A stretch of 49,542 nt of DNA from Helochares maculicollis (taxonomy: Eukaryota; Arthropoda; Insecta; Coleoptera; Hydrophilidae). Shown here piece after piece: positions 1 to 13,556 of this stretch; position 1 is the first letter of the stretch, and each line of letters opens with the position of its first letter. The stretch spans positions 1-49,542 of the forward strand of contig JAWQRO010000197.1 in NCBI GenBank assembly GCA_033557835.1, written 5' to 3'. Position numbers and translations under genes: made by a program. The notes under the pieces were generated by a model, which worked only from the letters and a program-made list of their open reading frames with translations, was not told where the DNA came from and made no database searches.

Positions 1-1202
1 GTTTTCAAATTGCTAGCAATTGGTTCGTGGCTTAGAAAAATAAAAACGTTTTTCTCACTTCCTTACATCACTTCTGCACATTTTTCATCAAAAGCAAATC
101 ACACTCCTTGTACTGTGTCTCTCTGCATAAAAAATTATATACTTTGGTACTAGCTTAAGTCTAAAGATCCTATCACTTAACGTGTGCTCTTATAGAGAGG
201 TTACTTTTTGACCTATAACATTGATTGACATTCCGTAGCCAGAAAAACTACTATATTTTCAAAAAAGACTTACCAGAGTTAATATTAACCTGGTTGAGAA
301 CTTACCCTACCTATGTGATACCTTATTTTTGAATACCTATTTGTACATAAAATGAAAATTTTCCTACCTCTTTTTTCTCTATTTTTTCTCGTCTTTGTAA
401 TAGGCATAATAAATATTAGAAACTTTTGACTTGATTTTTACTTTTATTAATTATACCTATATTAAGTTGTTGATTGCATGGTTAAGATGCATCGGCTAAC
501 TACTTTCCAATTGGATAGAATAAGCCTGTATATCTAAATATAAAGCCATATTACAATATTACATCGTTCAACAACTACAATGTTCTTACATTTTAAATTC
601 TCAAAAGCACAACATTCCAAAGCAATTCCTTTATTAAATACACGTACTTTTATGTAGTGGAAGATCTTCAAGTTTTAAACATTAATAAGAAAAATTAGAC
701 AAATGAATTCACAAATTTCAAATAAGACCTAAAATTAAAAATTAATTAATTAGTAAACATTCTAACTTTTACTTAAATTTTACTTAAGTTTGAAGATAAA
801 AGGACTCCTTTGTTTCATTCTCGTAAGTTGATGGAGATTGAACAAACGCTGAATGTGACACTGAACCCCGAAATTACAATTTTGATATTAGTAGCAATAT
901 ATTTTTACAGTTTATGTATTAAATACTGCTCAGAAATATTTAACAAAGATGTTTGTCATTTTAATTATCATTATAATTTTTATGCATCCATACCACAAAA
1001 GCTTAAAAATAAAATTGCAAAAATTTTCCAAATCCGATTAAAAAAATCTGTCTGCAGCCATTTTCAGCGATGATCTGCTTGAGCAATAGTACTTAAACTA
1101 CAAATAGTTTTGGAGCTGTAAATACTGCAGCACACTCGATTTCGGTATCTTAAGCATGAATGAAATATCTAAGGATCAATTTAAAGAATATGATAGATCT
1201 TT
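1..1202. other. AT-rich non-coding stretch
   Basis: No ORF longer than about 90 codons and no RNA gene was seen. The 87-codon ORF at 810-1073 has an AT-driven composition (Ile, Phe, Tyr, Lys) and no recognisable domain, so I treat it as chance. Intergenic or intronic DNA. Confidence 0.6.
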
Positions 1203-1460
1203 GAGCAACGTTAACGTTCAGGTTGTAATAAAGGCAGACAACAGGGGTACAATTGACGCAAACTAATCACCAGTATTGGCAGTTGTTTCGCAGAAATACC
1301 TTTTTAATCCACGATTTTGCTCACCAGTTCCGTTTTGATAACCATATTTGATCTAAATGTCTCGTATTCGCACTAAGAAAGGTTGTGCTACTTCGGTAAA
1401 CTCTTGCTGACTAACTGCAGTTCATTTCTTGCATGCAAATTTTATAACTAGCTTTTTTAT
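1203..1460 (+). repeat. Dispersed repeat, copy 1 (pairs with 6203-6498 in inverse orientation)
   Basis: Compared by eye with the reverse complement of 6203-6498, the stretch 1227-1365 matches at about 85-88 percent, including long identical runs such as GGCAGACAACAGGGG and ATAACCATATTTGATCTAAA. A second matching part (about 1389-1460) follows after a gap: copy 2 carries about 38 extra bases here. No ORF, tRNA-like promoter box or poly-A tail was recognised, so the class (MITE, SINE or element terminus) is open. Confidence 0.8.
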
Positions 1461-4400
1461 GTTACATTAGACAACTAAATTAATGTGTTTATAATAAACA
1501 TTCAAAATAAAGAGATAAGTAAAATGTTAAACAATAATAAAATACTTCCAAAAACAAATTAAATTAGAAAAAATGCATATTCTGTAAAAAAAACAACTGA
1601 ATAGTCCCAAACTTACGTACTTAGTTAGGATAACTAAGCTGCAATATATTTTAGTAATTTGCTAAAATAATATGCTAAAACATGGCGAACCAATCTCATG
1701 GAAATAATTTAAATTAAATGCTGTAATCGATACACGATTTTTTTTCAAATTATGCAGCATTGCTGTATTCATGCATATACAAAAAAAGCACAGTAAAATA
1801 GAACAAAACATGTAATGGAAAATTTTAGTATTTCATCATTTAGCTACAACAGCAATTAAGTAAATGATTTTATTAATTACGAATTGTTATCCTAATTACG
1901 GCCATTAAATGTAAAAAATATATTATTCTAAATAGAATTTTATGCAAATGCCTCGGATTGTAAACAATTAAAAATTAATTAAACGTAAATGATGTTACAA
2001 ATTAAAGTTGTTCCATGGTAACAAAAACAACACCATCGCGCATCACCACCGGCACCGTGCCCTGGTGCAGTGCTCCGTTTCAATCCCGACTGTTTCGTTT
2101 GGTTTTGGTGCGGGATCTCGTTTCGGATATGCAATTAAAACGAGGAATATTAATAACGAAACAAAGGAGAACAACAGTTGAAATAAATTAATCAGCTCTT
2201 ATCTGTGTTTCGTTGTCAAAAAATCCGGTACACCGCAGCTAAGTCGGGCCGTGTTCTACCCAACGAAGGAATTTATAAATAAATGCTACAAATTCACAAC
2301 ATGAAATGCAGCAAAACTATTTTGCATTCTGTTCAAAGATCAAGATCAAGTAAGACACAATGTTAAGGTCACTTTTTATTGGTTATACCATCTCTTTTAT
2401 GACTGCACTAATAAGGCATGTGCAGCGTTGAAGGTTTTTTCTCTCAATTTGCAACTACTAAAGACCATAAAAAACGAATGCTAGCGACAAATTTGAATTT
2501 TGAGGCGAAACGCCGCTGCTTATCAGACACTTTTGGATTTTTATTGACTTGATTTTTATTATATAAGTCTCGGATAGCACTAAAATATTCAAAAAGTTGT
2601 TTGTTGCCTTAACTGACGCTCACTTTAAAAAATGTTTGCTTGTTGTGTAGGTATCCATTTTCATAACAATAAAAATTGTATCTTTATAACAAACTCCAAT
2701 CTACTTACAGCATAAGCTAAGATTTGACTTTTTTATTAATAAGAGCCAACAAAACCTTATTTAATTATAACGTATGTGCGATGTAGGATTAAAAAATCGC
2801 AAGCAACGCTACCTCTGTATGAATAAGATGATATCATGCAACATATGCAAGCTAAAGATTTTTATTTTGCTTTAATTGCAAACTAAGTGACCATTAAATT
2901 GGTAATTTCGTATATATGAGCGAGCTTATTATGAAGATTTAATATCTTATTTATTATCTCTTATGCATACTCTATAGAGGATTGTTAAATTGAAAAAAAA
3001 ACAACCATCGCCAATAGCCGTACTAATCAATTTTATTGAACGAAACTATTACTAATTTTTATAGTTTCTTAATTGGCTCGAACATTTTTAGTTTTCTTCG
3101 CTGAACCGGGAAAGCTTTTAGCACATCTGTTTATCCATTGAAGCCTGATTAATACCTAATTAAATTTTTGAACTGCAATCCGCGTACAATTGGTGGAGGC
3201 GCACCTTTTCGCCCAACAATCAATTAAGAAGCAAATTTTTTACGTAATCACATTATTGCATTACTATTGACCTTTCTCTCCTAACCCATTCATTTTATTA
3301 ACGATGCCTTACTAAACATCAGAAAAATACCTTTCCGACCATAATTCATCACAAATTTAGTATACAACCATCCGTTCATAATTTATCTACAATTATTTCT
3401 GTTTTAAGTGAGGCCTTGCGAGTTGGTTACGTTCCCGGTGATAATTGCCTAACTCAGCCAATTAACCGTGTCTAAATTTAGCAAAAGGCAATTTTTTCTC
3501 CGCGAGACAAACGGTCATTTGCAAGCCCACACGGCTTTACTATTTTCGGTAAATTTTATAAACAAAACTGGTTTTATTAGTTCCAAAAGGATTTTAAGCT
3601 GCTGCATTTCGAACACGAAAGTTTTTACAGTTCTTGTTGACATATAATATCGGACTTTTTTCAAGGTTACACCGGCTTGACCTATCCATTTAGACGGTAC
3701 ATTTCAATTCACGTTCTAGAATAAAAAAAGTGATTGTACAATTACTCTACCTTTGAAAATGTCCTATGCAATTACCTGCCAGTAATTAAGTCAGTAAACA
3801 TGCGATACCAACTCTAAGAGTAATTTTATATTGTTTGTGTTGCTGCTGGGGCTCCTGCTGGACAATCGTCGGTTTTTCTTCTGCATCTGTTTTTATAACT
3901 TATTTCTGTGATCCTGTTTTTGCTTAGATTTTTAATTGAAGTTTTCCATTACTTATTTATAATTTTCATAATTCTTATGATTGTGTTATTTCTATTGGTT
4001 TTGCATATTTTACTAGTTGCTTGCTGGGTTTTTCTTGATGCTATTATTAAAAAAGTCTTGAATTATAGTTTGCTAAAGAACTTTGATCTTATTACATTTT
4101 ATTCAATGTTGACTGTTAATCAAAGCTGCCCTAAGTTGCTATAGTGTCACCTCTATGGGGCTGTTAATAAGACAGCTTGATCAGGAAGTTTCCAAATTAT
4201 ACCTCTATCAAATTTCATAGTATTGCGATCATAAAATATCTTCATTGAGATTTTGTCTCATTTTTACGTTTTGAAAATTGCGAATTCATTTTTACCATTT
4301 TTGTCATGTGTGTGTTTCTAGCTGTCGCTCAGCCTTTTGATAAGGTATGTCAATTTAGCCTTAAAAATAAACTATAGTATATGATAACACGCTCAAATGC

Positions 4401-6202
4401 GGAGCTGTTGACTCCTACACTGTAAAGGCAGTTTCACATACATAATTACTGCCAATTCTGAGGTGACCCACAAGCTCAGTCTCATCCCCTACTTGCTAAT
4501 CAAATATGATATGCTGTAAATGCAAAATTGCACTACTGTTAAGAAGATTATTATTTAACGATGGCTATTAACAATAGCCTAATTTCACTAGTAGATAGAG
4601 CGTAATATCTAGCGATAACGATAGACTAGATACAAGAAAATATATTGAGCAGCCGAACACAAACTCCTTATAATGCTTATGTTGCTGCTCTATTAATAGC
4701 TGCTACAATCTCTAAAGATACATGAAGCGCTTCTATTGAGATGCACTTCATACAGTAACACCCAATACTTCCGAAGTAAAGTTTCAAAAAACATTGGAAA
4801 GATTTTAAAATTCGTAAAAATAGGCCATCTGTTGAAAGCTTAAGATGTTGATTGTCACAGAAAAATTAATTGAATGCAGGAAACCGTAAAGACTACCAAA
4901 CTCTGTGGTGCAAGGTGAACTCAGAAGAACACTCAAGAGAAATTTTATGCATTTAGCCCCCACAACTGTATTAGTTAGTGTACAATGTGCATGAGTTTTA
5001 TAAAATAACCGAGAATGTGTCAGGTTCTATGAAACTAATGCTATACATTTCGTATCTTACAGTGAAAATTAGAACAAATTTGCTGGATGATCAAAAATAG
5101 TCGTAGTACTTAGGTGGAAAGACATCCATATAGTAGGAAATTAGATGCACGCCAAATAAGCTTCACTCAGTAAGTGTTAGAAGTCGTAGGAAACATGAGA
5201 ATATAATACTACAGTTTAATTTTCGCATCGTATTTATGATTTTGTTTTAATATTCTTTAAGTCCACTTGCACGTTTATGTCAATTATGAACGTATAAAGG
5301 AACAATAAGTGGAAATACTCCAGATTTTTTTCTAAAAATAATGCATCAATACACCCAATTACTACTCTTTCTATCATAGAAATATACATATTGTACAGTT
5401 TATAATCCGTGAAGAAAATTTGAAAGTCAATTGACCACTGCACAGGAAGCAGAAATTGTATTTCACAAATTGGAATGTTTGACATTTGTGCACATTGCGA
5501 AGCACCAACAAGGAATGAAAGTATATAATCGACGTAAAAAATCGTAGTGATAAGCAGAGTTTAACAGAAAAATCCGTGATAAGATGATTTATCGTGACTT
5601 TTTGACCCAATTTTCTTGAGTGCTAAAGGATGATAAGACTTACTACTTGGTAGATACTTAACAGCTAGCTAAATTTTGGTATTGCTGCAGCTCGAGCTAA
5701 GATATCGGAAAGAGTTAGAACAAAAATTAAGTCCCAATTCCCCAAAAATACTTGATTTAGCAATACGTAGCGGTAGGATCAAAAGCCAGTTTTGCTTCAA
5801 GTCTCAATAAACCAAAAAAGTTCTTGAAAAAATGGTTGCTACACTTCTTCAAACGTCATAATAAATTATCAGTATTCCATTATGATTTTAATTCCTGCTA
5901 TTACACCGAATTTGATTTGTCTTGGCGGCAAACGTGCAAATTGTACAAAAAATTGGCCAGAATGATAGTCAATTGAGTGCGAGACCAGTGAAATATCGCA
6001 AGTTACAGCAATGTTTTGTTATTTTAATTAATTCAAAAGCAATTACAATACAATAAAATTTGCGAACACAATATTTAGTTGCTTCATATTTTGTCAAAAT
6101 TTTATTAAAAACAGTTCTTATAATAAAAAAGGTGAATTTCATCCTGTGTGTGCAGGAACAATTAAAATATATCTATAAAAACACTTCAAGCTAAACGGAA
6201 TT
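1461..6202. other. Non-coding DNA between the two inverted repeat copies
   Basis: About 4.7 kb with no supported gene. The 78-codon ORF at 3908-4144 looks membrane-like only because the plus strand is T-rich. A somewhat GC-richer patch lies at 2035-2115. If the flanking repeats were termini of one element this would be its interior, but no transposase, polymerase or other element gene is visible here, so two separate insertions are as likely. Confidence 0.55.
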
Positions 6203-6498
6203 GTAAAAGCCGATCTATAAAATGTGTATGTAGCAATTCAACAGCAGCTAGTTAGCAAGAATTTACAGAAGTTGCGCAGTCAATGCTCAAGCACTTAGTA
6301 ATTTTCGAACAATTAACCTATTTCCTAGTGCGCTCAAGAGGCATTTAGATCAAATATGGTTATCATATCCAAACTGGCGAGCAGGATCCTCGATTAAAAA
6401 GGCTTTCTCTGCGAAACTACTGCCAACACCGGTGATTAGTGTGCGTTAATTGCACCCCTGTTGTCTGCCTTTATTATAGACGGAACGATCGCTTTGCT
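6203..6498 (-). repeat. Dispersed repeat, copy 2 (inverse of 1203-1460)
   Basis: Its reverse complement aligns with 1203-1460 through two blocks. The core (about 6340-6475) is the best conserved; a second block (about 6203-6270) matches the tail of copy 1. About 38 bases near 6275-6315 are present only in this copy. Divergence of about 12-15 percent suggests an old family. Target-site duplications were not identified. Confidence 0.8.
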
Positions 6499-9400
6499 GT
6501 TAAAACCTACCACGAACCTATTATTTTCTTAGCTCTGACTACCAAAGAAATATTTACAATATACGGTGTAATAAACAATAAAATTGTGTGACTTTATTCA
6601 GCATTCGTAGGCAGCACTAGCCCATTACTATTATTTAAATCATGAATTGCTTGAATACGAGATAATTGCAGCCGTTAATGTTATCGTTATGCGGGTGATT
6701 TATGCCCTTGCCCGAACGGATTGTCGTGTAAATCATTTATTCCAACAAATTTACGACTAAAAACACAATATCCGAACGTAAAATTGATTTAGAGCTCCTA
6801 AATTATCATTGATGATCAATCGTCGTTTTCGTGCACATCAGCCATTGTCGAGTGTAGCGCGAATAATTAGTGCAAAACATCGACGTTTCCTACATTCTAG
6901 CAAAAATATAGGTTTTTCTGTGCATTTTGCAATTAAAATGCGATTTTTAATGCACTTTTCAATTAAAACCAGTCGTGAATGTGCTGCGTCGAACCGGTCC
7001 CACATGACCATTTTTCGTTCTTTTAATTTACAACACGTTTAACAAAATTTTTTCGCCTTATGAAACATATTTTATTCGTAATGAGTTTAACAGCCAAGGC
7101 TGGCTGACTGCAACATACATACTTGCAGCCGAGCAGGTTGTTTATTAATTCTTAATATCTTTATACATATGCACTTAAATAAATTGTTCTTATTTTTACT
7201 TAATTTAATTTACTGCACGACTTCATTACTACTTTCTTTTTTTAGCGCGGCAGAAACTCAGCATTCTTCCCAGTAAACTTTGCAACTTGGATTTAATAAT
7301 TTTTTCAACATAAATTTTGTATTGAATTTATTTAAATTACTGAAGAGTAAGGTAACCTCTAATTACTGCACTCCCTCGACTATTGCGTCCTAAATCGATT
7401 TAAACTCCTCAAATTTATGAACGTTGAAATCATGAAATTCGAATCTTCATGTACTTGACATACAATTTGATAAAAAACGTATGCGAAGTGTTTTTAAATT
7501 ATTGAAATGCTTCGTGCCCAATATAAAAATATCTGAATGAATTCGACTGCAGGTATTTGAGAAATAAAAGTATTTAAAATATAGCCAAGATAAGTATAAT
7601 CGTTTCCTAGGGGGGTCAAGTACCGAAATGAAGTGTCCATAAAGCGGTTTAACGGGAGTATTAGATTAGTTATCTGAAGTAACCGGCTCGTTGTGGAGGT
7701 TTTCACTCGGAAAAAGCTAGGAATAATTAAGTTTTTGCAAAAGGGAGTGTTTTATCTCTCCGGGGCTGCATTCTAATGTAGAGTAATGAAAGGGGTTTGA
7801 AATATTGTTGCGGCTCAAGCAAATTTATTGTACTGTTAATCTTTATGATCCTTCGCGGGTAAATTTGTTTATTTCACGAACCTCCAACTGGGATACAAAA
7901 AACTTCAAGTGCTGCAGAAAAATAAAAGCAGCAGGTGTCTCCCTTACCAAAGCCTACAAGTTTTCTTTATACTTTCTTGCAGATTTCCCTTAGATAAATT
8001 AGTATTTGTATATTATTATTATTACGCAGAACTATTCGTTGGTTTATATGCTAGAAATATAAATTTCTTAGTTGCTGTGCATGCAGTGATGATCACGAAA
8101 TAATTTATTATATTTATATTAGATAAGGCTATCTCAGTTTCTATCTAGACATTTCTGGCAATCCAATACTTCTATTTACTTAGTAGAACCTGAAGGTCTT
8201 AGGTCTGCAAAAATCATATTCCACGTATTGAGAGTTCTTCAAAAATTGACCTTGTATTTGACAAAGGCAAAAATTTAATCTCAAATTAAATATTTGTAAA
8301 TTTAATCAAATGGTAGGCGGATATGAAACAGAAACACAAACACTCATAGATAACGCATGCAAAATAAAATCAAATAATTATATGTAAAAACCTTTGAGTT
8401 GAGCAACGAACAAAATATGAAACTATGAATTTTCTCTTTATTTCAGCTCCAGTAGGTGCATTTCTTTAGCACAGTAAAAAAATAATGGCACCAACTCCTG
8501 AATTTTAATTAAATATAATATTAGAACAAGGAACACCAAACCAGCATAACCATGCTGAATTGAATGCAGCCATCTCAGCAGAAAACAATGTTTTCAGCAT
8601 ATAAACTAAACGATACTGAAATAAAAATTGCGGTTATTCCGAAAGATTATCATCGGCAAATGAGCAATTAAGACGTCAGTTCGCAGCAGGACTCCTTGCT
8701 TCTCTTCGAGACCCTATTAAAACATTTTTCAAAACATCTCAAGTCATTAACATGATAAATATCCGCCAGACGATATGCCGTAAACAAGTTAAATATTTTT
8801 CGCTCAACCAAAGGTTCAAATCTTGAGTCTCGCTAAATTTTGGCAACAAAATTTCTCTTTTAGAAAGTAGTAACGATAAACATCGCACGTGCTTAATATA
8901 ATTTGCAGAAATTCCGCAAAACACACAAACTCATTGGTTGCATATTAAAACATTTTGCCGATTTATAAGCTTAAAAAAAAGAGTAATAAATAAAAACCGA
9001 TAATAAAGTACCATCACCTGTGTTAAGCACTGTATTACAAAATGACGGAGAAGCAATAAAAAGTTGATTAGAAAAATTTGCAAAAAATGATTACAATACC
9101 AAATTTGTATATCTAATGAAATGATCAACTAAAAAGCTTATCTCCAACTGTGAATATTCATAAGCCTGATTGTTAAATTTACTGCATTTGGAATCAAGTT
9201 CAAAATCTCTTCACTAGCTATATTTCATTTGCATCGAAGCTGTATCATTTTTCAATCTGGTTTTACATTATTATTTATATTCCGAAAAGTATATAAAATT
9301 TCTTATCTCAAGCGATCGTGGCACCCGTGAAGTCAAAGGCTAAGACAATATTTGTAGTTGTAAAAATATTCATTAATTCTTTAAGCAAAAACTTTTTGAA

Positions 9401-12400
9401 TTAATTTTGGTGACATTTTACGTTGAAGCGATTATGATGTCTTGAGTTAATGGTATGATAGTTATTCGCTGCTAATCGTATACTTCGTAATCAGTTTTAC
9501 TAAATTGGTAGTCTCAGCTCAATATTTAGGCAAAAGTATTTTTTGCTACCTTGTATAGCATATTATCAATTAACACTTAGATGCATAGTCATTGTCAACC
9601 GACTGAACGGCCGGAAGTTCCTCGGCAGCCCACGTGACCGTCATACGTTACCATGATAGAGAGAATTTGCATATGCATAGCAAGACCCATTCATGTGTAA
9701 CTCCAGCTAAAGGGTTGGTTGGGTAACTCTTTGCCAAAATATTGCCTACCTAACGACTTCCCTATTAAATATTTTCATACACCCAGTTTATTTACGACTT
9801 ATTTATAAAGAGATTGCAAACAGGGACCGTTGGGGAAGTAGATTAAGGTTGCTTGCTGGGTGCTTTCAAACCTTATTACAATAATTAAAATTCAACAGAC
9901 TTTGGGATTAAAGTTGCGTATTCCTGTTTCTCAGGTTTGATTAAGTAGAACGTTTGTAAGTACCAGGCACTTATAAAACTAAATCTTGCTACTCAGGATT
10001 ATGTGGACAAAGCACCGTCACCTGATGTATAGCGTGGTACCACAATAAACCATTATATTGTACATACATATGTATACGATTGCATTCTACTTTACAGTGT
10101 CCAGCCTCTATAATTTACATAAAGATATATGTTGATATAGCAATATAATCAATATTTTATTATTTTTACCAGCACCCAGTAATATATCTCTATGACTCGG
10201 TGCGGCGTTAGAATTAAATACTTTATATTCGTTAAATGAAATGCAGCATATTTCTTCCATTGCGACACTGGTTTAGTTTTGATTTATTTTTTATATTCGT
10301 ACATAAATAAAAATTTTAATTGCGAGCGTGCTGGCGCTTTTTTTACAGGGGCGCCTTTCAGGTATGTCGCCGTTTTATGATTTTTAATAATGCTAGCAAT
10401 GATTAGCAATCTATTATGGCGCCTTGCAGCATGAATAATCTGATCTATGTGCACCACATGCTGATTTAATTGTTGGCGATTTTTTAAGAGAAGTATGATC
10501 GATTGAGAACCATTTTTTAAATTCACCTTTAGACAAATCGGTATTGTATACGATTTAATAACTTTCTATTAGTTATACAGATATTACTGTTCAATTCCGG
10601 TTTTGTCAACTTGAAAATAGAAAAGAAGGTTCCCAACGAAACTAGTACCTTGATCAATTAGGGAAAACTATGCTGGAAATGATTTTTTCCAACATTTCAA
10701 AGTAATATAAGCCGAATGTACCACTATATATAGGCGAATAGAGAGGCCGCCTTATTAAAATTAATAAAAACCTTAAACCTTTAATTAGAATGTTCAAATT
10801 CATGGCAGAAAATCAGTCCGCTATTCTAAGGTATGCGGCTGGTTCTCAGAATCATTAAAAGCGATACTTTATTGGAGATAGCAGGTCTCATTGATAAACA
10901 GAATCTCAGATACATTTTGCAGGAATCCGATCCAACAAGGATTAAAACTAATTACGTTACTCTGTACACAGAGTGAAGCATTTGTAGATTATTTAAAACG
11001 CTTTAGAATCGTCTTTTTCTGATAGTTCATTGAAAGTTTGAAAAAGAGCAAGACTGTGTTAATTTATTGACTAATACATTTTTGTTGGGTTTTGTAACCG
11101 TTATGTTAGACTGTGTTCTGTTGAGCATCCGGCAAGTTACGCAAAAAAGACTATATTTTCAATACACTATAAAAGAAAATCGTATCCTAACTTATACCTA
11201 CCGAAACGAAGACGCATAATATATGATATACCGAACACGCTATAAAATTATCTCATCAAAAACAGCAAAAGAAAAGAAGTGGGTGATTAAGGAGAGAAGG
11301 CCTTACTCTGTGATCGTCGTGATTAGTTTATGTTAATTTTATGTAGGCTAAATAGCGTGGACATTGCATTAAAACGCCTGTAGATCCTTCATTATACCTT
11401 GTATATCCACTATTTTAAGAGGCATCAAATAAATAAAACCTTATCTTAATACATTTCATCCATTAATTTTTGACATTAACACCACTGATAAATAACGCGC
11501 CAGCCTCTTGAATCGAAATTTAATTTTAATTAATTGCGTTAATTAATTCCCTTTTTTGGTCTCAGGATGCAAAATGCGCAATTACTTTTTATTCTTCCTC
11601 GCCGTGCTGGAACGCAGAAACAGGACGACAAATTTAAATAAAATAGCGTTAGATTATGTTTCATGAGGACTGTGTACGCTTTATTTAGACAAAAAAGGAT
11701 TTCGAGAATATCGTCTGAAAACTGAGTCCACAAACTAATCGCCTGGGATTAGATGCAAGATAGTGGAATTTCGCTATGGGGCTAATTAAATATTCATTTT
11801 ATAACTAAAGATAACTGGAAGCGTAGAATGGGAATTTACAAGCACTTTGTATACTTTGTAACTGTCATTATCATGCGCCTAAGTAAAATTGATAAGGTAT
11901 TTGCTTAAAAACTAAATAGAGATATTGTCGATTGCTTTGAGCTTGCTTGTTGCATTTAAATTGTAAATATTTACTATTCGCTTCAAGTGTCTACAAAACT
12001 ACACTTTTATCTTGTTGTTAAACGGATTTTTTAATACAAATTCAAGCAAGGCATGACGTATTTCAAGTATGTTTTAGTAATAGTTGCGGCTGCAGCTGAA
12101 GGGTTTTTGTCACTTCCTTCCAGGATTCGAATGGAAGGTTGCGCTTGATTCTTTAGGATTGCCTAAGGTGTACGTTGCTTGTGCCGTTGGTGCATAAATT
12201 AATCAATAAATTATCGTGTTCCTAACGAGAGTACAATATAAAAGTTTGAAGCAATATCCGGTAATCAAGGAATTGCACGATTTCTATTCGTTTTCCCTGC
12301 GCGCTGGTCACCCATAACGATGCCAATACGATGGAAATAAATTTAATATTGACAATTAAAATCAACAGGTTATTAATTTAACATCGTATTAATTTATTTG

Positions 12401-13145
12401 TCCGATAAATTTTCCGCTAACAATCAGAACGAGCTGTTTGTTGGTTTAGGTACGCTACTTCTCCTAATGAAATTTGCTTTCCTATTGAAATCAATTTGTT
12501 TTACTGAGGACGTGAAATAATGAAACTATTTTTATTGATTATGAAGCGCTTCAACGCAAACTATGCGAACATATTCAATAATGTTCTTGCATGGCTTATG
12601 GCGTTCTAGGCACCATCGTTCAGAGTTGGAAATGGCAAAGATTTACCAATTGGTTATGATTTAACAAGAGAACCAGGACCACACCAGAGGGCTGCACATG
12701 CCATACAAAAGTTTAAAACGTCATAGTGGGCATCAATGATCTCTCTTGATTATACTATGGCAATCTTTTTTACACCGTTGGTGGAAGAAGAAACAGGAAA
12801 CCTGCACCCTATTCTTCCATGCTACTACAAATATGCAGAATATAAAATGTAACTCGATGCTATTTCACGTTATCCAATCAAGCGAAATGACATTAGTTGC
12901 ATAGTTGCAGCATTATCGGCTATTATAAATTTACATCATTACGAGGCATATCCACCGGTTATTTTGCATCAATTGTCGATTACAAAAGAATTTAACTCAG
13001 TAGGAGGGAGACCGCGTCGCGGCCAACACAACAGCAGAGAAAGAGAGAGATCTTACAATAGATTCGAGTTTCGCGAAATTTAACCTTGACCTTGGCCAAT
13101 ACTATGCGCGGTTCTTGTCAAACGACTGAAGATACCACCTTGAAG
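6499..13145. other. Long non-coding stretch
   Basis: No supported gene. ORFs in it (for example 6809-7042 plus and 10284-10526 minus) lack domains. Two sub-blocks look less random: about 6650-7040, with near-repeated TGCA...CAATTAAAA motifs, and about 10310-10520, with several ATTA/TTTATG homeodomain-type words. These might be conserved regulatory DNA, but that is inference. At 13081-13095 two overlapping nuclear-receptor half-sites occur (see findings). Confidence 0.5.
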
Positions 13146-13151
13146 TTTATT
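13146..13151 (-). terminator. Candidate poly(A) signal AATAAA
   Basis: The minus strand reads AATAAA about 55 nt downstream of the stop codon of the candidate terminal exon at 13207-13459. The hexamer alone is common in AT-rich DNA; its support is its position relative to that exon. Confidence 0.35.
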
Positions 13152-13206
13152 TTCGAATACATATCTAGTTTAGCAACTTTCGCGCAAAAATACACCATTA
13201 CATTTT

Positions 13207-13459
13207 TCAATTTGCATATTGTAAAAGGCTTTGCCTCATTTCATATTCAAACGGACGTTTTTTCTTCTTTGCTTTTGCTTCTATGTACATACATAGGTAA
13301 TAACCATACGTGTATTCGCCAATTACCATGACTAGTGCTAAAATCCCAGGCGTAAACTCCGATAATTTTCCATTAAATGGATCCTCTGTGTTACCTGCGT
13401 TTTTGTATAAAATACCTGCTAGGAAAAAAGCGCCTGACAAGTTAAATAGACAAGTAACT
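13207..13459 (-). CDS. Candidate terminal exon of a multi-pass membrane protein
   Basis: Read on the minus strand from 13458 it encodes about 83 residues to a TGA stop: a hydrophobic segment (residues about 1-18, VTCLFNL...AGILY), a short polar loop (NAGNTEDPFNGKLSEFTPG), a second hydrophobic segment (ILALVMVIGEYTYGYYL) and a basic tail with KAKKKKRP. This layout resembles the last two membrane helices and cytoplasmic tail of a four-helix membrane protein, but I do not recognise the family. The acceptor AG at 13461-13460 joins in frame to the exon at 13501-13556, completing an Arg codon. The implied intron is only 41 nt, short for a fly. A better-looking acceptor at 13435-13434 gives a 67-nt intron but breaks the frame. 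An internal donor at 13292 would also give a frame-neutral exon. A poly(A) signal follows. Upstream exons were not found. It could still be a pseudogene or chance ORF. Confidence 0.4.
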
Positions 13460-13500
13460 CTTATAGGTTAGCAATATCATTTAGCAAAAAAATTGTTTAC

Positions 13501-13556
13501 CTCAACAGCTTTGTCACACCTACTTTTGTCTTAGCACCGGTTTTAAAGCTGCCTAG
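13501..13556 (-). CDS. Candidate penultimate exon of the same membrane protein gene
   Basis: On the minus strand an acceptor-like TTCCAG (13562-13557) precedes an open stretch reading LGSFKTGAKTKVGVTKLL. It ends in GAG with the donor GTAAAC at 13500-13495. The last two bases (AG) plus the first base of the downstream exon make an Arg codon and continue directly into a hydrophobic helix, so exon phase agrees across the junction. A basic, non-hydrophobic loop just before a membrane helix is typical of a cytoplasmic loop. An alternative acceptor eight bases further in (exon from 13548) is possible. The other two frames of this stretch are closed by stops. The function is unknown and support is phase consistency only. 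Confidence 0.33.

Noticed and set aside
3908..4144. Hydrophobic 78-codon ORF that looks like a membrane protein
   Set aside because: A T-rich strand yields Phe/Leu/Ile codons by composition alone.
8805..8830. GGTTCAAATC, like a tRNA T-arm box
   Set aside because: No acceptor stem, D-arm or anticodon stem can be formed upstream; no tRNA gene was found in the window.
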